A stretch of 64,000 nucleotides of DNA from Helicobacter suis HS1 (GTDB lineage: Bacteria; Campylobacterota; Campylobacteria; Campylobacterales; Helicobacteraceae), in contig NZ_AP026769.1 of assembly GCF_026000295.1 (NCBI RefSeq), positions 1,178,001 to 1,242,000 on the forward strand. Reading direction: 5' to 3'. Position 1 is the first letter of the stretch. Each line of letters opens with the position of its first letter. The notes beneath the pieces are model-generated. The model had not been told where the DNA came from, searched no databases, and saw nothing but the letters and a program-made list of their open reading frames with translations. Shown piece after piece: positions 20,746-30,638 of this stretch. Position numbers and translations under genes: made by a program.

Positions 20746-22174
20746 CTCCCCCTCCCCTTAGTATAACTCTGTGCTTGTAAGTTTTCTTTAGCGTTTTCTA
20801 AAATGCCTTTAAGCCTTTCATTAAAGGGCTTAATAATAAGACTTTCAATTCATCTTCATTCATGTGGTTTTTAGCGTAATTTAAAAATGTCGTTGCTATT
20901 TAATTTCTCTAAAGAACTTTCTAAAAACTCCGCCATAATGTGGATATTGGTAGTTTTACTCTCTATAATATGGGCTAGTTTCAAATCATCGTTACAATCC
21001 TTAGAAAAAGGCTTGTAAATAGTAGGGAATTGCTGTGTTGTAGCGTTTGTTCTTGTGTGTTAGTTTCTTTTTCATTAAGCTGGTTGTTTTCTTCTAAAGC
21101 AAGAGAGGCGATTTTACTTGTAGTGTTCTCACCTGTGGGTCTTGAATAGTCAATCTCATTAGCTCTTAAGTAGTTAGCAACTTCGTTTGTTTCATTTCTT
21201 AGGATTTGCAAACTTTCTAAAAGCCCTAAACTCTCATCATCTAAACCTTTCTTGATATTGTTATTCCTTAATGTTTCTAATTCTAAGTCTTGCTTGCCAT
21301 TGTTCTTCTTGTTTTAGATAAGCTCTTGTGCGACTTGTTGCTCATAGAGAGTATCAGGGTTTTGGCTCTCATTGTATTGCTTTAAGCTTTTATTTTCAGC
21401 TTCTAGGGCATATTTTTCTAGTTCTTGTTTGGCTAACTCATTTTCATTCTCTGTGATACTAATTTCTTCGGCTCTTTTGATTTGGTTTTCTTCATGCTCT
21501 TGTAATGTCTTGCTTTCATTAGGGAACAAGACTTCTATGCCTTTACTTCCTTGTGCGATAGATTTTAATGGCTTGTCTCTTATGTTGCCCTCTTTGTCTG
21601 TGCTTAAGGGAGTATTTAGGCGTTTGTTAATCCCACACTGATGAATGGGTATGACATTAAGATTTTTATTCTCAAAAGTCAAATATTTAGCAGCATTAAG
21701 AGTCTCAAAATTGTCCGTTTTTAAATGCTCTTTATAAGGCTCTAATAGCTTTGTATCAATGCCACGCTTTTTAATGAGTGTAGCGTTTTGTAAATCATAG
21801 GGTTTAAGGTTTTTAAACTCATTGATGATTTTTTGAATTTCTTCGTTATTTTCGCTAGAGTTATCCCTTGCTTGTAGAGTGTCTTTTTTATTGCGATAGC
21901 CTTCTAACTTCCCAGCGAGTAAGTCTTCAACGCTGATATTTCTATCCTTACAAAAAGTAATGATATTACCGACCTTATCGGTATGAGTTTCTTTGTAGGT
22001 GTAACTAATTGAGCCATCTTTATTTTGATTTTTAAAGATGACTAAACTTCCCTCTTCGTTTTCATGCTTTAAGCAAGGGTTATTCTTGCTATGCTTATTT
22101 TTGTTGATAACATAGCCATTATCTAATAAAATCTCATGCAAAGGCAAGGCAGTGAGATTAGGGATATAACTCAT
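20742..22174 (-). pseudogene. DUF3991/TOPRIM-type (primase-like) protein, patched
   Basis: The N-terminal 220 residues (21526-22174) start MSYIPNLTALPLHEILLDNG and contain the DUF3991-type stretch with KKRGIDTKLLEPY. 20890-21048 encodes KPFSKDCNDDLKLA, which fits the acidic motif of a TOPRIM domain. The tail (20742-20833) ends in QAQSYTKGRGR. Three patches from 2.0 kb downstream (20834-20889, 21049-21290, 21319-21525) break the frame. The rebuilt length is about 475 residues, normal for this family of mobile-element primase-like proteins. The stop overlaps virB6 by 4 bases. The basic tail matches that of the relaxase. Confidence 0.6.
20834..21525. repeat. Three patches copied from 22.8-23.5 kb (offset 1997)
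   Basis: 20834-20889, 21049-21290 and 21319-21525 match 22831-22886, 23046-23287 and 23316-23522 base for base as read. The order and spacing of the source are kept. They interrupt the TOPRIM gene; the source is the 618-residue coiled-coil gene. Confidence 0.9.
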
Positions 22175-22200
22175 AGGATTTTCTAACTCATAGGATTTTC

Positions 22201-24057
22201 CTAACGCTTTCTGCTCTTAGAGAGCGTATTTTGTGTGTAGCCATAATCTATAGTTGGCATTTCTTTTTTCACTTCTTTTTGAGCGTTATTTTGCTCTTTA
22301 GCTAATTCTTTAGCTTTTTCTCTTTCTAGCATAGCTTGATAGTGTGCTTTAGCTCTAGCTTGTTCTTTTTTACCAAACTCAATCCAAGGCTCATCGCTGT
22401 TATTACTCTGTGCTTTCTCTTGGATTTCTTGTTGTGTAGCGGTTCTATTAGTTTGAGCGTTAGTAGTCTCTTGTCTTGGCTCATTTTGTGAGTTTTTAGG
22501 TTGCTCTGAATTTTTATTAGCATTTACCCCCACACTTTGAGTGGCGCTATCTAAATTTTTGAGTGTTTTTGCTTGTTGCTTGTCTAAATGCTTTCGCATC
22601 ACTTCATACACTCTATTATCCATAGGCTCTAAGCTATCTTTAGATTTAACTAAATAATCTTTTAAGACTTCGTGGTGTTCTTTTTCTAATTGGTGCCCCA
22701 AGATAGACTTAACGCTTAATTGCAAGCCCTTATCTTGCATGTGCTTATTACCATGCGCTTGTTCTAAGCAATCCTTAATCAAATTGATATGCTCTTTAGT
22801 GAGCTTGGTTGGCTCTTTTTGGCTTACCACTAATAAGACTTTCAATTCATCTTCATTCATGTGGTTTTTAGCGTAATTTAAAAAGCTCTCTTTAAAATCA
22901 AGCTTAGTCTTAATGCGCTTTTGTTTAATGTCAAGCTCAGTTTGTTTGAAGAAACTATGCAAGTTAGCGTATTTGTCTTTAAGGTCTATGTCATTGTTAG
23001 GGGCAATCTTGGGCTTTTCTTGCTCTTTTTCTGTGTGTTTGGCTTGTTCTTGTGTGTTAGTTTCTTTTTCATTAAGCTGGTTGTTTTCTTCTAAAGCAAG
23101 AGAGGCGATTTTACTTGTAGTGTTCTCACCTGTGGGTCTTGAATAGTCAATCTCATTAGCTCTTAAGTAGTTAGCAACTTCGTTTGTTTCATTTCTTAGG
23201 ATTTGCAAACTTTCTAAAAGCCCTAAACTCTCATCATCTAAACCTTTCTTGATATTGTTATTCCTTAATGTTTCTAATTCTAAGTCTTGCTTATTTGATA
23301 GTTCTTCTTCTTTGCTTTGCTCTTGTGCGACTTGTTGCTCATAGAGAGTATCAGGGTTTTGGCTCTCATTGTATTGCTTTAAGCTTTTATTTTCAGCTTC
23401 TAGGGCATATTTTTCTAGTTCTTGTTTGGCTAACTCATTTTCATTCTCTGTGATACTAATTTCTTCGGCTCTTTTGATTTGGTTTTCTTCATGCTCTTGT
23501 AATGTCTTGCTTTCAAGCTCTTGTTGCTCTAACTCATCAGTAGCTCGTGCGATACCATCATCTTCATTCATTTGTATGTATTGCTCTTGTTGGTATTCAT
23601 AATACTCATCTTCGCTCATTTCTAAAAAGCTTTTTTCTTCTGTAAGCTCTACTTCATTTTCGCTAGAATTTTGTATCTCATGTTTATTAGCATTTTTTGT
23701 CTCAACAATCACTTTTTCTAAACTTTCTACAAACTCGCTTGGATTATCATTAGAGATAGATTGCTCTTCATTGATTTCTTGTTGGAACGCATTAAAAAAA
23801 TCGCTTACATTTTCATTGTCTTTTGTATTAGAGATTTCATTTTTCATGCTCTCAATGACTTCTAGCATAAAAGAAATGTCATCTTTTAAGCCCTCTTGGC
23901 TTAAAGACTTGATTTCTTGTTCTAAAATGCCTAAAAAATTGGTGGGGTCATTTTTAGAATTTTTAACTTCATCTAAAAAACTCTCTAAAAAAGCGTCCTT
24001 TCCATCATCACTCCAAGCTTTCCACGCCTTTAAAAATCCATTGATAAAATCTTGCAT
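22201..24057 (-). CDS. Large coiled-coil ICE protein of unknown function
   Basis: 618 residues, intact. Strongly charged and helical: long stretches of Glu, Lys and Gln (for example ENELAKQELEKYALEAENK) predict coiled coils. The middle (residues 380-480) is more globular. No enzyme motif is seen. Near the C-terminus (residues 551-583) it shares with the relaxase a segment beginning DEPWIEFGKKEQARAKAH, encoded by 100 identical bases (22297-22396 inverted against 14801-14900). It ends in TLSKSRKR, like the other tailed proteins. It lies between the ArdC-like gene (start overlaps that stop) and the TOPRIM gene. A role as a co-transferred or relaxosome-linked protein is inference. Confidence 0.7.
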   Translation of the reverse strand: MQDFINGFLKAWKAWSDDGKDAFLESFLDEVKNSKNDPTNFLGILEQEIKSLSQEGLKDDISFMLEVIESMKNEISNTKDNENVSDFFNAFQQEINEEQSISNDNPSEFVESLEKVIVETKNANKHEIQNSSENEVELTEEKSFLEMSEDEYYEYQQEQYIQMNEDDGIARATDELEQQELESKTLQEHEENQIKRAEEISITENENELAKQELEKYALEAENKSLKQYNESQNPDTLYEQQVAQEQSKEEELSNKQDLELETLRNNNIKKGLDDESLGLLESLQILRNETNEVANYLRANEIDYSRPTGENTTSKIASLALEENNQLNEKETNTQEQAKHTEKEQEKPKIAPNNDIDLKDKYANLHSFFKQTELDIKQKRIKTKLDFKESFLNYAKNHMNEDELKVLLVVSQKEPTKLTKEHINLIKDCLEQAHGNKHMQDKGLQLSVKSILGHQLEKEHHEVLKDYLVKSKDSLEPMDNRVYEVMRKHLDKQQAKTLKNLDSATQSVGVNANKNSEQPKNSQNEPRQETTNAQTNRTATQQEIQEKAQSNNSDEPWIEFGKKEQARAKAHYQAMLEREKAKELAKEQNNAQKEVKKEMPTIDYGYTQNTLSKSRKR

Positions 24058-25109
24058 TATCTGCCCCTGCCTTTAGATTGAGTAAGCACTACTTCATCAT
24101 TGGCAAAGTAGTGGTCATGCTTTTGTTGCTCTGCTCCTTTATTAAGAGTTTGTTGCAACATCGCTAACATTTGGGGATTGTTTTGAGCCATTTCAAGCAT
24201 TTTAGAAAACTCTGCCATATTCATTTCATTGTTGTTTGGCTCTTTAGTGTTGTTTTCTTTGGCATTGTTGTCTGCATTAGGTGCAATTTGTTGCTGTGGT
24301 TCTTGATAGATTTTGTGTTGCTTTCTTTTTTCATGATGGGTTGCCCCATATTGATTGACATAATCTAGCACTTTGTTATACTGCTTTTCATTCAAATGCT
24401 TGGATAAATCATAAATCACCACTTTTAGAAAGCTCTTTGAGTGAGCGCATTGTTTATAAGCGCAGTGTAAAGTTTTAGGGTCTAATTCTTTAAGCTTAGT
24501 TTTGTCTAGCGTTTGAAAAACATTGACATTGTAGAGATTTTTAATCTCTAAAGTCGGCTCTATGTCTATCTTTTCTTTTTTAAATTCGTAAAAGGGCGTT
24601 TTGCCATCTTGCATATACTTGATATTACCCTCTTTGTCTCTTTGAGGAACTTTTTCATTCTCATAAATCACTTCGCCGTTAGAATAATGCTTAAGATTGC
24701 CCTCTTTGTCTTTAAGGGGGATTAAATTACCCTGTTCATCTCTTGCCTTAACATAGCGCATTTCATAATAAGAAAAAGAGCTTTAACATTGCCTTTAGTC
24801 CTTGTGTGATAAAAGAACTTTACTCTTAGTGTTGTTTTTAATATGCTCCACTTCTTTAGGGTTTGCCCCAAGTTTTAAGGCATCATCTAAACCTACCCAA
24901 ACATTACTCTCATAGCCATTCTCATGTTGCTTGGCATCTAAAATAAGAGAATTTAAGCCATTATAGGCATTGCCAGCATTACCATTATAAGCTCTATTAT
25001 TTGGCTTAAACTCTAATCCAGATTCTAAACTTTTAGCAATTTCGCTCGCTAAAAACCTAGCAAAAACCTCTTTTTGCTCTTTAATATCCATTTCATTCCA
25101 CGCTTTCAT
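24057..25109 (-). pseudogene. ArdC-like antirestriction/ssDNA-binding protein, split by a patch
   Basis: The N-terminal piece (24818-25109) contains AYNGLNSLILDAKQH, then YESNVWVGLDDALKLGAN, the signature of the ArdC N-terminal domain, which binds single-stranded DNA. The C-terminal piece (24057-24767) continues with repeated DxxGN motifs and NLYNVNVFQTL, which fits the end of that domain. 24768-24817 is a copy of 26761-26810 and breaks the frame. The rebuilt protein is about 340 residues and ends in LTQSKGRGR. The metallopeptidase half common in ArdC is not seen. ArdC proteins protect incoming plasmid DNA; transfer with the DNA is an inference from the tail. Confidence 0.6.
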
Positions 25110-25217
25110 TTAATGCTCCTTGTTTTTATTGACTTCATTTTCTAAGGAATGTTCTAACTCTATTTTTGTTTCTTGTTCGCTTTTAGGCTCTACTCCCATT
25201 TGCATAAAATCTAACAT
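25110..25217 (-). CDS. Very small acidic protein upstream of the ArdC-like gene
   Basis: 35 residues (MLDFMQMGVEPKSEQ...ENEVNKNKEH). Its stop lies directly before the ArdC-like start (TAA ATG), so it is probably a translated leader or the tail of a lost gene. No family. The sequence upstream of 25217 turns into an opposing gene and may be an artificial join. Confidence 0.3.
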   Translation of the reverse strand: MLDFMQMGVEPKSEQETKIELEHSLENEVNKNKEH

Positions 25218-25580
25218 TTGCTCCTCACTTATAGGGTTGAAGAAGAATATGAAGATGATTTAGAATGGCTAAATGAAGAAAAAGAAGATAGGCTCTTTAA
25301 TTACTATCTATATTTAAATGGTATTAAAGAAAGTGATGTAGAAGAAGTGTTTAATGAAAGTGTAGAAATCTATGATGAGTGCTTAATAGAAATCGCTCAA
25401 AATGTCCTTAAAGATAAATTTTCTTATGATATTGACTTATTGCAAGTTTTAGTAAAAGGTTATGCTAAAGAGATTAGAGAATTTTTGAGTTATAAACCTA
25501 CAAAAGAAATCAAAGACTTTAAAGACAAAGACACCGCACTTTATATCAGCTTAGGAAAAGACTATGACAAAGAAAAATAG
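25218..25580 (+). CDS. Small acidic hypothetical protein
   Basis: 120 residues, very rich in Glu and Asp at the N-terminus (VEEEYEDDLEWLNEEKEDR) and helical throughout. No family is recognised. The first few codons may be foreign because the join at about 25230 coincides with the end of an opposing gene. The last 39 codons are repeated at 27458-27573. It converges on a truncated nucleotidyltransferase gene. It could be an acidic inhibitor or antitoxin-like protein, but nothing proves it. Confidence 0.4.
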   Translation: MLLTYRVEEEYEDDLEWLNEEKEDRLFNYYLYLNGIKESDVEEVFNESVEIYDECLIEIAQNVLKDKFSYDIDLLQVLVKGYAKEIREFLSYKPTKEIKDFKDKDTALYISLGKDYDKEK

Positions 25581-25913
25581 CCTAGATACAAAGCTGTTCC
25601 GCCTTTTAATACCATAGGGGTGTCGGCTAGATTTTTAACAATGGCTCTCATCAGTTTTTCATGATTAAGAGCTTGTTCGCTTAAACTCACTCTATAATGG
25701 GGTTTCTTGCTATCCATTTATCCAAATTCTCTCTTTCTTGCTTGTTTAATTTGGGTTTCATCACTTCTATAAGAGCATAGACACTCTCTTTATCTTCAAT
25801 ACTAGGAAACCATTCATCTAGCATAACAACCCCTAGCTTTCCAGTTTGCAATACAGAAACATAGAGACAATCTACACAAGCTCTTGGATGCTCTGCAATA
25901 TAAGTGGGAGTAT
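25465..25913. repeat. 449-bp block identical to 27458-27906 (offset 1993)
   Basis: The block spans the end of the acidic gene on one strand and the start of a nucleotidyltransferase plus the end of its partner gene on the other. Both copies contain the same junction. In this copy the partner gene is truncated at 25913, where parA sequence begins; in the other the acidic gene is truncated at its front. Confidence 0.9.
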
Positions 25914-26575
25914 ATTTGCATTGCTAATGAAAAGGGTGGTAGTGGTAAAAGCACGCTTTGTTTAAACTTAGCCGTGCAATTACTCAAAGACAATAAAGAA
26001 GTGGTTGTTTTAGATACAGATAGCCAAAAGTCTATGGAAACTTTTGCTACAATTCGTGCTGAAAAAGAACGCCCCACTTTTAGCTTATTTAATCGTAGTA
26101 GTGGCTTTAGCGATACCTTAAAACAAATGGTATCTAAGTATGAAAATATCCTTATTGATACTAAGGGGGAATACAGCAAAGAAACCCAAAAGCTATACTT
26201 TTAAGTGATATTGTGCTAGTGCCAACAACTCCTAGCCAATTAGACACTGAAGTCTTAGCTAATATGCTAGAAAGAATTGAGCAACTCCAAGAGCTTAATG
26301 AAAATCTAAGAGCCTTAATTGTCATCAATAGAATGCCTACTATTCCTACCCTTAAAGAAAGACAAGCCTTAATAGAGTTTATTAAAGAAAATAACCCTAG
26401 CGATAGGATTACACTTTTAGAAAGCTCTTTGAGTGAGCGCATTGTTTATAAGCGCAGTGTAAGCGAAGGCTTAGGGGTCATAGAATACAGCGATAAAAAG
26501 GCTATCAATGAGTGGGTTAATTTTTATAACGAATTAAAAAGCCATTTAGAAAAAGAGAAAAGACATGCGTTTTAG
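25909..26575 (+). pseudogene. parA: ParA-family partition ATPase, frameshifted
   Basis: The first residues after the artificial join read ICIANEKGGSGKSTLCLN, the deviant Walker A motif (KGGxGKST) of ParA. Next come VVLDTDSQKS (Walker A') and ILIDTKG (Walker B-like). A small deletion at about 26200 shifts frame: the second frame continues with VLVPTTPSQLDTEVL and ends at 26575 (EKEKRHAF). About 220 residues in total, a short ParA. The start codon is lost in the join, probably only a few residues. ParA in tfs elements is thought to help maintain the excised circle (inference). It overlaps the next gene by 11 bases. Confidence 0.75.
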
Positions 26576-27023
26576 AAGAGTTAAAAAGCGCAAAAATAAA
26601 CACAATAAGGAGCGTACAAGTATGGATTTACAACAAATTGATGAGCTAGAAAAGAAGTTTGAAGAACAAGCCCAAGATACCCCCCTAAAACAAGAGCCTA
26701 GCACAAAGGAAGTAAAAATCCCTAAAAAAAGGGGGCGTAAAAAAAGCTTGTTAGATGAAGATAAGAAAAAGAGCTTTAACATTGCCTTTAGTCCTTGTGT
26801 GATAAAAGAACTTGATGAATTTTTGCTAGAATTTGGCTCATTTAAAGAGACACGAAGCACTTTTATTGAAGAAGCGCTTATTAGGCATTTAAAACACAGA
26901 AAAAACACCCAAGAGCAAAAGCTTTTAAAGCAACTAGAAAGATTACAAAACAAAGAAAAGGGCAATAATGAAATTTATTGTCTTTATCATCATTACTTTC
27001 ATCATTTTCTAGCTCTTTTTTAG
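26565..27023 (+). CDS. Ribbon-helix-helix-like DNA-binding partner of ParA
   Basis: A Lys/Arg-rich N-terminus (KKRGRKKSLL) precedes FNIAFSPCVIKELDEFLLE and STFIEEALIRHLK, which look like the beta strand and two helices of a ribbon-helix-helix fold. Such proteins act as the centromere-binding partner of ParA and repress the operon. It starts 11 bases inside the parA end. The last 15 residues read oddly (hydrophobic HHYFHHFLALF) because of a likely missing A near 26960: with it the protein would end at NKEKGQ and the TAATG would start the next gene. Confidence 0.6.
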   Translation: MRFRRVKKRKNKHNKERTSMDLQQIDELEKKFEEQAQDTPLKQEPSTKEVKIPKKRGRKKSLLDEDKKKSFNIAFSPCVIKELDEFLLEFGSFKETRSTFIEEALIRHLKHRKNTQEQKLLKQLERLQNKEKGNNEIYCLYHHYFHHFLALF

Positions 27024-27219
27024 AAAACATTGCTAAAAACCCACACTAGAACAAGAAATCAGCCAAGCTAGTTTAGTAGAGAAGTTAATCTTAGCTAATA
27101 TCTTAGCCAATATGGTGTTTGCTAAGATAAGCAATGAGAATGCCCCTAAAATTCTTATTTCACGCTTGATGTGTAAGTTTAGTCCTATTGATTATGAAAG
27201 CACTATTCCTAGTGATTTT
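26968..27219 (+). pseudogene. Small membrane-anchored ICE protein, frameshifted
   Basis: ATG at 26968 gives MKFIVFIIITFIIF, a membrane anchor, then a stop; in other frames the sequence continues with SSFLENIAKNP and EQEISQASLVEKLILANILA to DYESTIPSDF, up to where a displaced topA piece begins at 27220. About 84 residues are readable with two one-base slips. No family recognised. It follows the ParA pair in the same direction. Confidence 0.4.
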
Positions 27220-27458
27220 AAATCTTCGTATTTGTGGGGGTGCGTGATACGAATGGCTTCATGAGCTTCTGCTTGGCTTTGCTTACCAGCCTTGTATTCT
27301 CTTTTTTGATACACTTCTTTATAAATAGGCAAATAAAAGCTCTCTGCCTCATTTAAAAACTCTACGCTCAAACTTTCAGCATCTGTTCTAATATAAGTAA
27401 TTAGTCCAGCCTCAAAGAGACTTTGAGCTAAAGATTGCACTTCAGCGATACCTAAACC
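27220..27458 (-). repeat. Displaced topA segment (copy of 29211-29449)
   Basis: 239 bases identical to the middle of topA at offset 1991. It encodes part of the topoisomerase active-site region (TYIRTDAESLS) but has no start and no end. The flanks switch to the small membrane protein on one side and to the 449-bp block on the other. Confidence 0.9.
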
Positions 27459-27554
27459 TAAAGAGATTAGAGAATTTTTGAGTTATAAACCTACAAAAGA
27501 AATCAAAGACTTTAAAGACAAAGACACCGCACTTTATATCAGCTTAGGAAAAGA

Positions 27555-27710
27555 CTATGACAAAGAAAAATAGCCTAGATACAAAGCTGTTCCGCCTTTT
27601 AATACCATAGGGGTGTCGGCTAGATTTTTAACAATGGCTCTCATCAGTTTTTCATGATTAAGAGCTTGTTCGCTTAAACTCACTCTATAATGGGGTTTCT
27701 TGCTATCCAT
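27555..27710 (-). pseudogene. N-terminus of a second AbiEii-like nucleotidyltransferase
   Basis: 51 residues from MDSKKPHYRVSLSEQ to PMVLKGGTALYLGYFSLS. The (L/K)GGTAL motif begins the active site of AbiEii-type nucleotidyltransferases, where the next residues should be RxSxDxD; instead the frame stops at the border with the opposing acidic gene. The start overlaps the upstream partner gene by 31 bases. A partial copy is at 25565-25720. Because both copies share the break, I cannot tell a real truncation from a join error. Confidence 0.55.
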
Positions 27711-28165
27711 TTATCCAAATTCTCTCTTTCTTGCTTGTTTAATTTGGGTTTCATCACTTCTATAAGAGCATAGACACTCTCTTTATCTTCAATACTAGGA
27801 AACCATTCATCTAGCATAACAACCCCTAGCTTTCCAGTTTGCAATACAGAAACATAGAGACAATCTACACAAGCTCTTGGATGCTCTGCAATATAAGTGG
27901 GAGTATGTTTAGGGTAATAGCCCATTTTATTGAGCCTTGCTGTGCCATCTATAATGCCTAGATTGCCTAGTAGTTTATTAGTATTATGAGCTTGTTTTTC
28001 ACCATAGATATAAACCCCTATATCATCAAACGCATTCTCCATTAAAGCATAGCTACTATGCCAATCTCCTGTGCCTTGTGGGCTATGGATATTTAAAGCC
28101 ACAATAGAGCTAACATAGACTTCTTTTGAAGTGGGTGGAATATAAAGCATGCTAAACTCCCTCAT
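27680..28165 (-). CDS. Partner gene (putative antitoxin) of the second nucleotidyltransferase
   Basis: 161 residues, intact. The C-terminus (KWIARNPIIE) overlaps the nucleotidyltransferase start by 31 bases. The C-terminal half (EHPRACVDCLYVSVLQTG and VVMLDEWFPSIEDKES) is distinctive but I cannot name a family. The layout, small gene first with toxin overlapping, is that of AbiE-type toxin-antitoxin operons. The upstream 28166-28220 is noncoding and probably holds the promoter. Confidence 0.45.
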   Translation of the reverse strand: MREFSMLYIPPTSKEVYVSSIVALNIHSPQGTGDWHSSYALMENAFDDIGVYIYGEKQAHNTNKLLGNLGIIDGTARLNKMGYYPKHTPTYIAEHPRACVDCLYVSVLQTGKLGVVMLDEWFPSIEDKESVYALIEVMKPKLNKQERENLDKWIARNPIIE

Positions 28166-28856
28166 TAGTTTTAATTAGGTTCTAGTTTAGCAAAATTTCA
28201 CTTACTACTTCTTATGATACTCATTGATAAAGCTACCTTATTAGGACTTTCAATAATGATGACCTTTGGGGAGCTTGACATTATGCTTTTTAGCTAACAT
28301 CTCAGCAAAGCTAATTTGTTTAGGCGTAGCGGGTCTATTTTCATCATTATTAGAGCTACTAGCCTTTTTGTTGTTTTTCTTAAAAAACTCATGCAAATAG
28401 GCATTTTAGGTATTACTTTGGATTTAAAAATCCCATTAAAAAAATCTCTAACTAAAAAGGTTAAAAGTTCTTCTGTGTAGCCAATCATTTCGCCATCAAA
28501 TTTGGTTTTTTTGGTTAATTCAAACATCATTTTTACGATTTCAACCCATGCTTTAAACATAATCTCAAATTGCTCTTTAAACAACTCTTCAGATAAAATC
28601 CACAACATTGCTTTTATTTTCTACAATCTTATCTAGCACTTCTTCCATTTGTTTCCCCTTGGTCAAATCAATAATGAATTGATAAGCATTTTCAAACACT
28701 TCTACCACTCTTTTACCCTTATGTGTAGGCGTAATAATGTGTTTTTTATCTTGGCTACTAGGGCTATAGGCAATTTTTTAAAGAGTAGGCAAGTAACTCG
28801 CATAAGTGCTAGGTCTGCCTATGCCTTTATTTTCTAAAAGCTTGACAAAACCTGCC

Positions 28857-29111
28857 GTATCTTTTAGTTATGCGCCTTTCAAACCCTTCCTCATTCGCTT
28901 CATAAACACGAGAACTTTCTTTTATCTCACCATTAGCAAAGAAATTGACATCTTCTTTACTATTATCCTTATGCGCTCGTCTTTCAAAGCTTAAATACCT
29001 TGCCCATTCAATAGGATTTCTAGAAATCATTCTTGCTGTATTGATTTGAGTTTTTACGACATAATTAGGCGTTTCTTGTTCTTTGTTAGGATTTTGTGTA
29101 GCGCTAGATTG
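28857..29111 (-). repeat. Displaced copy of 30846-31100 inside topA (offset 1989)
   Basis: 255 bases identical to the gene ending in KSRGRR (encoding YLSFERRAHKDNSKED). It interrupts topA after ESQGKNA. Confidence 0.9.
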
Positions 29112-29966
29112 GCATTCTTGCCTTGACTTTCAATGGTTCTTTCAAAAATCAATCTATAGAGTTTTAAAGCGTCTTGATTAGTGATACTAGCATTATAGAC
29201 TATGCTTTCTAAATCTTCGTATTTGTGGGGGTGCGTGATACGAATGGCTTCATGAGCTTCTGCTTGGCTTTGCTTACCAGCCTTGTATTCTCTTTTTTGA
29301 TACACTTCTTTATAAATAGGCAAATAAAAGCTCTCTGCCTCATTTAAAAACTCTACGCTCAAACTTTCAGCATCTGTTCTAATATAAGTAATTAGTCCAG
29401 CCTCAAAGAGACTTTGAGCTAAAGATTGCACTTCAGCGATACCTAAACCTAACTCAGAACTAGCTCTTTCTAAAAGCGTAGAAGTGATAAAGGGCTTTTT
29501 AGGTTTGGTCTCTACAACAGAGGTTTTTAAATCTTTTAAAAGACAAGCTTTATTATCCTTTAAGCTCTCAAAGAGTTTTAAGGCCTCTTCTTTATCATTG
29601 AATTTAATCTCTTCGCCCTTTTCATCACAATGCTTAATGATGACTTCTCTATTAGCATTGTCGTTAATCTTAGCTTGGATTTGATAGCTTACTTTTTCAT
29701 TTTCTGGTAAAGCCTTAAATTTTTCAATCTCTCTGTCTCTATCTACAATAAGCTTTAAGCAAGGCGTTTGCACTCTTCCAGCACTAGAGCCTTTCATTTG
29801 CCCTAAAGCTTTGCCTAAATAAGGGGAGAGCGTAAAACCTAAAAGCATATCTGCAACTCGTCTTGCTAAAGCGCTTTGATACATTTGCTTATTAGTGTTT
29901 TCAAATAAAAGGGCGTTTTGTAAGCCCTTGTTAATCCCACTTGGTGTGATTTCAAAAAACTCCGCT

Positions 29967-30075
29967 AATGTTATAATGCACCACGCCTTTTAAGATTTTC
30001 AAATCATCATCGCTATAATATTTTCTAATCATCGCATAATCTTGTGTGATGAATAAGGGGACAACATTATAAGAA
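29967..30075 (-). repeat. Displaced virD4 piece inside topA (copy of 31954-32050)
   Basis: About 90 bases match virD4 at offset 1987 (VVHYNI region). The patch separates the TOPRIM N-terminus from the rest of topA. Confidence 0.85.
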
Positions 30076-30277
30076 CGACACAATGCTGGCATTTCTAATA
30101 AGTCTTTTGTGGGTCGTATTCAAAGGTCGGCTTAAAGTTATTACTTTCATCATAGCTTTTAAGTTGCATAAAATGCCCTATGGTAGCAAAGACCTTTGCT
30201 CCTGTGATTTCTTTAATCTTAGCTACCTTATTAGGACTTTCAATAATGATGACGCTGTTATTCATTTGATTGCTCCT

Positions 30278-30638
30278 TTAAAATGGGATTTTATTAGGAT
30301 TTATCGTTTCTTCCAACTCAAGCACAGAAAGATAAACTAAACTTCTTAGGGACATAAAATCTTCAGGTAGAAATGATACTTGCAAATTCTTCTTCAGCAC
30401 TATTAGACCAAGCTCTTGCATCATTTCTTACAATTTCATCTAATGCCCCTTCACTTCTAGGGGCTGGTTCAGGCTCATTGGTGTCAAAATTTCTAGGGTC
30501 TTTGGGGTCGACATATTTTTGCTCTGAAACTTGCAAATACCATAATTTTCTCGCATTCACATTAGGGATTAAAATAGGCTCATTAGTTTGTGGGTCTTTT
30601 TAAAAAGCTCGTTTGAATTTGTTAGACTGCTTTCTCAT
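30278..30638 (-). pseudogene. Small ICE protein upstream of topA, largely overwritten
   Basis: The start MRKQSNKFKRAF (30638) overlaps the stop of the preceding gene (ATGA), and the end LPEDFMSLRSLVYLS...NPNKIPF (stop 30278) lies directly upstream of the topA ribosome site. Between, 30365-30603 is a copy of virD4 sequence (32352-32590). About 40 genuine codons are left of perhaps 120. No function can be given. Confidence 0.4.

Larger units (their letters stand above)
28263..30265 (-). pseudogene. topA: DNA topoisomerase I (ICE TopA), patched and frameshifted
   Basis: The start is at 30265 (MNNSVIIIESPNKVAKIKEI, the TOPRIM Glu region). The central part (29112-29966) holds GRVQTPCLKLIVDRDREI and TYIRTDAESLS with the active-site Tyr. 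The distal part (28263-28856) has LLENKGIGRPSTY, then after a slip near 28610 a C-terminal PATPKQISFAEMLAKKHN. Two displaced patches (28857-29111 from 30846; 29967-30075 from 31954) and a stop at about 30098 break it. Rebuilt length is about 650 residues, as in H. pylori tfs elements. A type IA topoisomerase may relax the element during transfer (inference). Confidence 0.75.
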
